From Nocardia farcinica (GTDB taxonomy: Bacteria > Actinomycetota > Actinomycetes > Mycobacteriales > Mycobacteriaceae): 64,000 nt of DNA. The stretch is taken from contig NZ_LN868938.1 in the NCBI RefSeq assembly GCF_001182745.1, positions 2,356,001 to 2,420,000 on the forward strand, in the 5' to 3' direction. The notes beneath the pieces were generated by a model. It had not been told where the DNA came from and did not search any database. It worked only from the letters and a program-made list of their open reading frames with translations. The stretch's first letter is position 1; every line of letters begins with the position of its first letter. Below are positions 58,184-64,000 of this stretch, piece after piece. Position numbers and translations under genes: made by a program.

Positions 58184-59980
58184 TCAGCCTAAGCGTTCGG
58201 CGTAGTCCGCCCCGTCGGGTCGGGCGCGCGCCGCCGCCTCGGCGGCGGCGACCCAGCCGGACCAGCGGCCCGCCCCGCAGCGCGGTTCGTGATAGCCGTG
58301 GCTGGTACGCACGATGCGCACGCCGGGCCGCTCCAGCCACCGGGCGATGAGGCCGACCTCCTCCGGTGGCGCGCCGAGCAGCGGCGGGCCCACCATCTCC
58401 GGGAGACCGGCCACCTCGTCATCCGGCACGCCGACACCGGCCACGCCGTCGGGCACCACCGTCTCGGCGGCGGCGACGATCTGCTCGACCACCGGCATCG
58501 GCGGGGTGCCGCGCGCGGCCACCCCCGCGCCGGCCAGCCTGCCGTACCGGACGACGGCGAACTCCCACCCGCCCGCGCCGTCGGGGTGGGCGGCGATCAG
58601 TTCGGCGATGCGGGCCAGCGCGGCCAGCCGCTGGGTGCGGCGCAGCGCCCGCACCACCGCGACCATGCGGTCGCGCAGCCGGGCGGCGGCCTCGAAATGC
58701 TCCGCGGCGGCGGCACTGTCGATGCGCGCGCGCATGGTGTGCAGCACGGCGTCGCAACGACCCGCCACCAGATCCCGCACAGCCGCGGGCGCGGGCGCGT
58801 ATTCGGCCGCGCTGCACGGTGTTTCGCGGGCCGCCGGGCAGCCGCCGACCACCGCGGGCGGACAGTCGTGCACCGCCGACCGCGCCAGCCTGGTGGTGCA
58901 GGTGCGCAGCCCGGCGTGCTCGGCCAGCGTCGCGGCCACGTCGACGGTGTCCTGGCGAGAGGTGAAGGGACCCAGCGCATCCGGGGTGGGCGTGCGCACC
59001 ACCGCGAGGCGCGGGAAGGCTTCGTCGGTCAGGGTGATCCACCAGACGCGCTTGGGAAATTTCGAGCGCCGGTTGTAGGGCGGCGCGTGCGCGACGAGCA
59101 GGCGCAGCTCGCGCACGCCCGCCTCCAGGCCGTGCGCGCACACCACGTGGTCGACCCGGGTGGCGAGCGCGACCATCTCCTTCATCCGCCCGCGGGTCTC
59201 GGAGCCGGTGAAGTAGGTGCGCACGCGGCGGCGCAGGTTCACCGCCGTCCCTATATAGAGGACTTCGTCGGACGGTCCACGGAACAGGTAGACGCCGGGG
59301 GCGGTCGGCAGCCCTGCCGCGAAGGATCGTTTGGCGCGCTGCCCGGCGCTCACGTCGGGCAGGTAGTCCATCAGCTCGGTGAGACTGTGCACGCCCTGGT
59401 TGCCCACCCGGGCGATGAGCGCGTGCAACACGTCGACGGTGGCGCGGGCGTCGTCGAGGGCGCGGTGGGTCGGTTGCGTGCTCGCGCCGAGCAGCCGGGC
59501 CAGCGACGCCAGCCGCACCGAGGGCGCCTCGTCGCGGCCCAGTACCCGGCGCGCCAGCTTCACCGTGCACAGCACCGGCGCGTCCGGCCAGGGCAGTGCG
59601 CAGCGGGCGGCGGCGGCCCGCAGGAACGCGGTGTCGAAGCGGGCGTTGTGCGCGACCAGCACCGCGCCTGCGGCGAACTCGAGGAATCCGGGCAGCACCG
59701 CCTCGATCCGGGGAGCCGCGTAGACCAGGGCCGTGGTGATGCCGGTGACCTGCACGACCGCGGGCGGGATCGCCCGGCCCGGATTGACGAGGGTGGCGAA
59801 CTCGCCGAGCACCTCTCCCCCGCGCACCTTGACCGCGCCGATCTCGGTGATGGCGTCGCCCTCGGGGCTGGTGCCGGTGGTCTCCAGGTCGACGACGACG
59901 AAGGTGGTGTCGTAGAGCGGAGTGTCCAACTCGTCGAAGGCGAGCTGCCGCGCGGCGCGGGAGGGCTCGGGGGCGGGCAC
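58184..59980 (-). CDS. DEDD exonuclease fused to UvrC-like GIY-YIG domain
   Basis: 598 residues. N-terminal DnaQ-type exonuclease (20-195): VVVDLETTG with Asp31/Glu33, [11 protein letters not shown] with Asp115, and HRALDDA (172-178), so the DEDDh set is intact. It is followed by a UvrC-type GIY-YIG nuclease (229-257: PGVYLF...[14 protein letters not shown]) and a UvrC-like Cys-containing middle region ([32 protein letters not shown]). Matches the actinobacterial Rv2191 family, probably involved in DNA repair. The GTG start has TACGCT 7 nt upstream. Confidence 0.92.
   Translation of the reverse strand: MPAPEPSRAARQLAFDELDTPLYDTTFVVVDLETTGTSPEGDAITEIGAVKVRGGEVLGEFATLVNPGRAIPPAVVQVTGITTALVYAAPRIEAVLPGFLEFAAGAVLVAHNARFDTAFLRAAAARCALPWPDAPVLCTVKLARRVLGRDEAPSVRLASLARLLGASTQPTHRALDDARATVDVLHALIARVGNQGVHSLTELMDYLPDVSAGQRAKRSFAAGLPTAPGVYLFRGPSDEVLYIGTAVNLRRRVRTYFTGSETRGRMKEMVALATRVDHVVCAHGLEAGVRELRLLVAHAPPYNRRSKFPKRVWWITLTDEAFPRLAVVRTPTPDALGPFTSRQDTVDVAATLAEHAGLRTCTTRLARSAVHDCPPAVVGGCPAARETPCSAAEYAPAPAAVRDLVAGRCDAVLHTMRARIDSAAAAEHFEAAARLRDRMVAVVRALRRTQRLAALARIAELIAAHPDGAGGWEFAVVRYGRLAGAGVAARGTPPMPVVEQIVAAAETVVPDGVAGVGVPDDEVAGLPEMVGPPLLGAPPEEVGLIARWLERPGVRIVRTSHGYHEPRCGAGRWSGWVAAAEAAARARPDGADYAERLG
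58186..58191 (-). promoter_or_regulatory. -10-like hexamer before the AsnC-type gene
   Basis: TAGGCT, 7 nt before the ATG, inside the last codons of the exonuclease gene. No ribosome-binding site for the AsnC-type gene is visible. Confidence 0.35.
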
Positions 59981-59987
59981 GGTCGGC

Positions 59988-59993
59988 AGCGTA
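59988..59993 (-). promoter_or_regulatory. -10 element for a leaderless exonuclease transcript
   Basis: TACGCT, 7 nt before the GTG start of the DEDD/UvrC-like gene, no Shine-Dalgarno. Confidence 0.5.
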
Positions 59994-60459
59994 GGCCGAC
60001 GGTCCGACAGGTCCGTGCCGGCCGCAGCCGGCGAGGTTTGTCCGGAATCACCACGGTGACATTTCCGCCGTATTCGCGCGGATGATCTAGAAAAACCAAA
60101 AAGTGATCCGGTTCATATTTTTTCCGCCGAACTATCGGTATCCGGGCGTGTCGGCCACGGCCGGGCGGCACTCTTGCGCCGCCGACCGCCGTGGGATCCC
60201 GGACTTGTACGCTTGTCCAGAACGACACTCCGCAACCCGGCGCCGCGATGCTCGTGACCTGGGGAAATGTCGAAGAACCGACCGGACGGACGGATACTTC
60301 CCATCCACACGAGCGCAGCCGGCGACGTCGGTGGGGCGCCGGGGAAACCGGTGATTTATCGTTTCGTGATCGTTGTGAGATCTCTCGCAGATATGCGCGC
60401 GGCCGGCCAGTGGCAGCGCCCGATTCCCGAGTTCGCGGCTTTACAAACCGCCGTGATGC

Positions 60460-60480
60460 TTTCGTAACCTTTTCGAGACC
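60460..60480 (+). promoter_or_regulatory. Shared 21-bp motif, copy 1
   Basis: TTTCGTAACCTTTTCGAGACC, 95 bp before the first NlpC/P60 gene. It matches copy 2 at 61247-61267 in 19 of 21 positions. The internal near-repeat CGTAACC / CGAGACC suggests a dimeric regulator site. Confidence 0.6.
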
Positions 60481-60574
60481 TCACGGAGTCCGTCGCCCCG
60501 AACCGGTGCGACACCACGCAGTCCGCCGCACCACCGGGTGTGGCGTCGTGGGGCAGATAGGAAGTAACCGCATC

Positions 60575-61147
60575 ATGGCGAACAACACCGTCAAGCGACA
60601 GGCGCAGCGTGTCGTTGCTGCCGGAGCCGTCGGCGCTGCCACCATCGGCGCGTTCCTCCTCCCCGCCGCGCCCGCTTCGGCTCAGCCGGTCACCATTCCC
60701 GGCGTCGGCACCTTCGAGGTGCCCAACGAGATCCCGATCCCGGCCGAGATCCCCGGCATCCAGCTCGGCCAGCCCGGCCCGCCGCCGTTCGTCGCGCCGC
60801 AGAAGACCGTCGGCGAGCTCGCCCTGGACGCGGCGCTGAGCAAGATCGGCTCGCCCTACGTCTACGGCGCCGCGGGCCCGAACGCCTTCGACTGCTCCGG
60901 CCTCGTGCAGTGGTCCTACCGCCAGGCCGGCCTCGAGCTACCGCGCACCAGCGGCGCCCAGCTGTCCGCGGGCAGCCCGGTGTCGCTGGACGACCTGCGC
61001 CCCGGCGACCTGGTCTCCTTCTACGGCGGCGGCCACTCCGGCCTGTACGCCGGTGACGGCAACGTCGTGCACGCCGCCACCTCCGGCAGCCCCGTGCACA
61101 TCGCCTCGATCTCCTCGATGCCGGTCGCGGGCGCGCGCCGCTTCTGA
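60575..61147 (+). CDS. Secreted NlpC/P60 peptidoglycan hydrolase (RipD-like size)
   Basis: 190 residues. Sec signal peptide (AAGAVGAATIGAFLLPAAPASA), a Pro-rich linker (about 38-75), then an NlpC/P60 domain with catalytic Cys107 (FDCSGLVQWSYR), His154 (GGGHSGLYAG) and His166 (VVHAA). It should cleave D-Glu-meso-DAP bonds in stem peptides. AGGAAG precedes the ATG. The Cys is intact, unlike the inactive RipD of mycobacteria, so the resemblance is in size only. Confidence 0.9.
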   Translation: MANNTVKRQAQRVVAAGAVGAATIGAFLLPAAPASAQPVTIPGVGTFEVPNEIPIPAEIPGIQLGQPGPPPFVAPQKTVGELALDAALSKIGSPYVYGAAGPNAFDCSGLVQWSYRQAGLELPRTSGAQLSAGSPVSLDDLRPGDLVSFYGGGHSGLYAGDGNVVHAATSGSPVHIASISSMPVAGARRF

Positions 61148-61246
61148 TCGGCACGCGCCGCCCGCGCGAGGGCACCCGCTCGGGTACCGTCGCGCGGGCG
61201 GTGCGTCGTGACCGGCTCGCGACCCCCTGGACACCGGTCGCGACCG

Positions 61247-61267
61247 TTTCGTAACCTGATCGAGACC
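61247..61267 (+). promoter_or_regulatory. Shared 21-bp motif, copy 2
   Basis: TTTCGTAACCTGATCGAGACC, 37 bp before the second NlpC/P60 gene; see copy 1 at 60460. The closer distance means it may overlap the promoter. Confidence 0.6.
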
Positions 61268-61303
61268 AAAAGTGGATGCGGAGCAGAAGGAGAACGGCAG
61301 GCC

Positions 61304-62368
61304 GTGGTAGCTGATCACCGACCGCACCGCACCAGGCGGCTGCTCGGCGGCATCCTCGCCGCGGGTGTGCTGGCCACGGGAGTCTGCGCGAGCGGCCCCG
61401 CGATCGCCGATCCGGTGGCGCTGCCCGCCACGGCGAGCGAGGCGGTGCAGCGGATGATCGAGCTGTCCCGCCAGTCCGAACAGCTCAATCAGCAGGCGCT
61501 CGGCGCCCAGGCCGATCTCGACGCCAAGCTCGCCGCCCAGCAGGCCGCCGAGGCCGAACTGGCCACCCGCACCGCCGCGGTGGAGGCAGCTCGCGCGGAG
61601 GTCCGCCGCTTCCAGCCGGTGATCGACCGCACCGCCATCGCCGCCTATCAGGGCGCCCGCACCAACCGCATGTTCGCGGTCCTGGTGAGCGACTCACCGC
61701 AGCAGCTGCTCGACCAGATGTCCACCCTGGACGTGCTCTCCGCGCAGACCAGCGAGGAACTGCGCCGCTTCAAGAAGGCCGACGACGCGGCCGTCGCGGC
61801 CGAATCCGCGGCCAGAGCCGCCGCCGACACCGCGCGCGCCGCGGCCGCCGAGGCCGAGCGCGTGCGCGCCGATCTCGAACGCAAGCGCAGCGAACTCGGC
61901 GGCGCGATCGCGCAGGTGGTCCAGGCGTGGGGCGCGCTGTCCACCCGGGACAAGTCCGCGCTCGCGGGTTCGCCGTTCCCGCCCGGCTTCGACCGCGACA
62001 CCCTGCTGCAGGGCCTGGTCCCCGGCAGCGGCACCAGTGCGCTGGCCGCCGGGCTCACCCGCGTCGGCGATCCGTACGTGTGGGGCGCGACCGGGCCGCA
62101 CCAGTTCGACTGCTCCGGGCTGGTGCAGTGGGCGTTCAAGCAGGTCGGCAAGGATGTGCCGCGCACCAGCTCCGCGCAGGCGAGCTACGGCACGCCGGTC
62201 GCCAAGGAGGATCTGCAACCCGGCGACGTGGTGTTCTTCTACCCGGACATCTCCCATGTGGGTATCTACGCGGGCAACGGCCTGATGCTGCACGCCTCCA
62301 CCTTCGGGGTGCCGGTCGCGGTCGCGCCGATGGATTCCACGCCGTATCACTCGGCCCGGCGATACTGA
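61304..62368 (+). CDS. ripC: RipC-like NlpC/P60 endopeptidase with coiled-coil domain
   Basis: 354 residues. Signal peptide ending near AIADP (residue 36), a long Ala/Glu-rich coiled coil (40-210) of the kind that keeps RipA/RipC inactive until bound by FtsX-type partners, a linker, then NlpC/P60 with Cys270 (FDCSGLVQW), His318 (DISHVGIYAG) and His330. Homologous in position to Rv2190c. Start GTG 61304 with GGAG 13 nt upstream. Confidence 0.9.
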   Translation: MVADHRPHRTRRLLGGILAAGVLATGVCASGPAIADPVALPATASEAVQRMIELSRQSEQLNQQALGAQADLDAKLAAQQAAEAELATRTAAVEAARAEVRRFQPVIDRTAIAAYQGARTNRMFAVLVSDSPQQLLDQMSTLDVLSAQTSEELRRFKKADDAAVAAESAARAAADTARAAAAEAERVRADLERKRSELGGAIAQVVQAWGALSTRDKSALAGSPFPPGFDRDTLLQGLVPGSGTSALAAGLTRVGDPYVWGATGPHQFDCSGLVQWAFKQVGKDVPRTSSAQASYGTPVAKEDLQPGDVVFFYPDISHVGIYAGNGLMLHASTFGVPVAVAPMDSTPYHSARRY

Positions 62369-62373
62369 ACTCC

Positions 62374-63354
62374 GTGAACGATTGGCGGCGGGCGCTGTCG
62401 TGGTGTTCGGCCCGTGGGCGCGCCCATTTCCTGCTCACCGTGCTCACGGTCGCGCTGTTGACGGGCGCCTGTTGCGCGCTGGTCCTGCTGCCCCGCGGGG
62501 CGGGCGCGGACACCGCGCGCCCGGTGGCGGGCGAGGTCGTCGGCAGCCGGAGCACCGACCCGCGGGTCGCCGAAGTCGAGCGGATCATGGCGCCGTTCGG
62601 TGCCGTGGAGGTACGCACCGCCGCGGGCGGCGGGCTGGTGCTGGCCCATCCCGGGCAGGCGGAGGCGGCGGCGACGCTGGCCGCCGAACTGCCCGCCGCC
62701 ACCGCCGCCGTCACCGACCTGTGGGGCCCGGACTGGTCGCGCGAGGCCGTCGTCGTGGCCGCGGCCAACCCGTCGGAGTTCGCCGCGCTGCTGCGCGCCC
62801 CCGATCTGCTGCCCGCCGAGGTCGCCGCGGCCTCGGTGGCCGACCCGTTCCGCCCCGGCACCCGCCCCACCGGGCAGCGCGTGGTGTTCGCCCCGGACGC
62901 GGGCACGCGCCTGTCCCCCGCCGAGCTGCGCACCCTGCTGCGGCACGAGCTCACCCACGTGGCCGCCCGCGCACAGACCGTCGACGGCGCGCCGCAGTGG
63001 ATGCTCGAGGGCTTCGCCGAGTACGCCGCACACCGCGGCCTCGGCTCGTCGTTCGCGGCGATCGCGCCGACCGTCCTGGCCGCGGCCCAGCGCGGCGACC
63101 TGCCCGCCGATCTGCCCGCCGACGCGGCCTTCACCGGCGCCGGTGCGGTACTCGCCTATGAGCAGGCATGGACGGTGTCGGCGTTCGTCGCCGACCGCTA
63201 CGGCGAGGACCGGCTGGTCCGGCTGTACCGGGCCGTGGCCGCGGGCCGGTTGGACACCGCGGGCGAGGACCGGGTGCTGCGCGAGGTGCTCGGCACCGAC
63301 CGGACCGCGTTCGTCGCGCGCTGGCGGGAGTGGGTCGCCGATCGTGCCCGCTGA
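62374..63354 (+). CDS. Membrane-anchored HELTH-type metallopeptidase-like protein (Rv2189c position)
   Basis: 326 residues. One N-terminal transmembrane helix (about 19-40), then an extracytoplasmic domain with HELTH at 191-195 and WMLEGFAEYAAH at 209-220, the gluzincin pattern in which Glu212 would be the third zinc ligand. GTG 5 nt past the ripC stop, so it is co-translated with the hydrolase. Probably a secreted peptidase; its substrate is unknown. Confidence 0.82.
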   Translation: MNDWRRALSWCSARGRAHFLLTVLTVALLTGACCALVLLPRGAGADTARPVAGEVVGSRSTDPRVAEVERIMAPFGAVEVRTAAGGGLVLAHPGQAEAAATLAAELPAATAAVTDLWGPDWSREAVVVAAANPSEFAALLRAPDLLPAEVAAASVADPFRPGTRPTGQRVVFAPDAGTRLSPAELRTLLRHELTHVAARAQTVDGAPQWMLEGFAEYAAHRGLGSSFAAIAPTVLAAAQRGDLPADLPADAAFTGAGAVLAYEQAWTVSAFVADRYGEDRLVRLYRAVAAGRLDTAGEDRVLREVLGTDRTAFVARWREWVADRAR

Positions 63355-63409
63355 GCTCGACCACCGCGGCGGCGCGGGGCGGGCCGGGGGCGGTGGGCAC
63401 GGCACCAAG

Positions 63410-63415
63410 TAGGTT
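63410..63415 (+). promoter_or_regulatory. -10 element for a leaderless pimB-like transcript
   Basis: TAGGTT, 7 nt (GGTCGGT) before the ATG, with no Shine-Dalgarno. Confidence 0.55.
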
Positions 63416-63422
63416 GGTCGGT

Positions 63423-64000
63423 ATGGCCCGAACTCTGCTGGTTACCAATGATTTCCCGCCGCGGCCGGGCGGTATCCAGTCGTATCTGCAGGCACTGGCC
63501 GGACAGGTGCCCTCCGACGAACTGGTCGTCTACGCGCCGCGCTGGCGCGGTGACTCGCACGTGAAGTTCGACGCCGAGCAGAAGTTCCGGGTGGTCCGGC
63601 ATCCCACCACGCTCATGCTGCCCACCCCCGCCGTGCTGCGGCGCGCCGCCCGGCTGGTTCGCGCGGAGCGCTGCGACACTGTCTGGTTCGGCGCCGCAGC
63701 CCCGCTGGCCCTGCTGGCCCCCGGCCTGCGCCGCGCGGGCGCACAGCGGGTGCTGGCCAGCACGCACGGCCACGAGGTCGGCTGGTCCATGCTGCCGGTG
63801 GCCCGTCAGGCCCTGCGCGCGATCGGCGAGACCACCGACGTGGTGACCTACGTCAGCAAGTACACCCGCGGCCGGTTCGCCGCCGCCTTCGGCCCGAACG
63901 CCGCACTGGAGTACCTACCCCCCGGCGTGGACCCCGAGGTCTTCCGCCCGGATCCCGCCGCCCGCGCGGAGCTGCGCGCCCGCTACGGCCTGGGCGAACG
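63423..64000 (+). CDS. pimB: PimB-like phosphatidylinositol mannoside mannosyltransferase, N-terminal part
   Basis: 192 N-terminal residues of a GT4 (GT-B fold) enzyme cut by the window end. LLVTNDFPPRPGGIQSYLQAL is the glycine-rich acceptor loop, followed by TVWFGAAAPLALLAPGLR, ASTHGHEVGW and TYVSKYTRGRF. Position after the Rv2189c- and Rv2190c-like genes matches Rv2188c (PimB'), which adds the second mannose to PIM1. The other half with the GDP-mannose site lies outside. Confidence 0.88.
   Translation, partial: MARTLLVTNDFPPRPGGIQSYLQALAGQVPSDELVVYAPRWRGDSHVKFDAEQKFRVVRHPTTLMLPTPAVLRRAARLVRAERCDTVWFGAAAPLALLAPGLRRAGAQRVLASTHGHEVGWSMLPVARQALRAIGETTDVVTYVSKYTRGRFAAAFGPNAALEYLPPGVDPEVFRPDPAARAELRARYGLGE

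Larger units (their letters stand above)
59981..60574. other. Long divergent intergenic region (594 bp)
   Basis: Between the exonuclease gene (minus) and the first NlpC/P60 gene (plus). It contains an AT-rich tract near 60085-60125 unusual for this DNA and the motif TTTCGTAACCTTTTCGAGACC at 60460-60480. I looked for a c-di-AMP (ydaO-type) riboswitch, common before such hydrolases, and could not find its conserved core. No supported ORF. Confidence 0.5.

Noticed and set aside
60100..60570. Possible c-di-AMP (ydaO-type) riboswitch before the NlpC/P60 gene
   Set aside because: The genomic position is typical, but I could not find the conserved paired GGGGAACCC / GGGGTGAA-type core on the plus strand.

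Overview
The window is high-GC actinobacterial DNA with the gene order of the mycobacterial/nocardial chromosome around the division and cell-wall (dcw) locus. Several features point to the genus Nocardia, possibly N. farcinica or a close relative: the ultrashort ileS T-box leader, Wag31/SepF-type polar growth genes, arabinan/mannan-type envelope genes (MptA-like, PimB-like, LppM), a qcrCAB-ctaE respiratory block, and carotenoid genes. The species call rests on memory of homologues, not on a search. No tRNA or rRNA gene, IS element, CRISPR array or prophage was seen.

1-23 kb, almost all on the minus strand, is the dcw cluster. Read in the direction of transcription it runs: DUF3040 gene, mraZ, rsmH, ftsL-like, ftsI, murE, (possible 53-codon ORF), murF, mraY, murD, ftsW, murG, murC, ftsQ, ftsZ, pgeF, YggS-type PLP protein, sepF, yggT, wag31, a small membrane protein, and ileS behind a T-box. 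Many neighbours overlap by 4 nt (ATGA/GTGA), so translational coupling is likely. MraZ appears to repress its own promoter through three 10-bp-spaced boxes placed between -35 and -10.

23-29 kb holds a HEPN-type protein, a GNAT acetyltransferase, and a carotenoid-tailoring set (CrtO/CrtI-type FAD enzyme, CruF-type hydratase, GT2 glycosyltransferase) wrapped around the conserved lipoprotein gene lppM. 29.7-39.4 kb is one tightly overlapped plus-strand operon: a peptide/opine-family ABC importer (binding lipoprotein, two permeases, a fused double ATPase), then two NtaA-like flavin monooxygenases, a DUF1684 protein and a third luciferase-like enzyme. It looks like an uptake-and-oxidation module for an unknown substrate and is the best candidate for an undescribed system here. 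metF follows convergently.

40-46.5 kb carries the early carotenoid pathway (GGPP synthase, CrtI-type desaturase, phytoene synthase) interleaved with an MptA-type mannosyltransferase. A 68-codon ORF there begins like the desaturase and then diverges. 46.6-51.5 kb has the Rv2175c-like DNA-binding protein, a PknL-type kinase that here carries PASTA repeats, aroG, an Rv2179c-like exoribonuclease and a small antitoxin-like protein. 51.6-56 kb is qcrB-qcrA-qcrC-ctaE. 56-64 kb has trpD, an AsnC-type effector-domain protein, a DEDD exonuclease/UvrC-like fusion, two NlpC/P60 hydrolases sharing an upstream 21-bp motif, a membrane zinc-protease-like protein, and the start of a PimB-like mannosyltransferase.

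Across the window, seven genes have a TANNNT hexamer 6-7 nt before the start codon and little or no ribosome-binding site, which suggests leaderless mRNAs. Two genes are best explained by CTG start codons.
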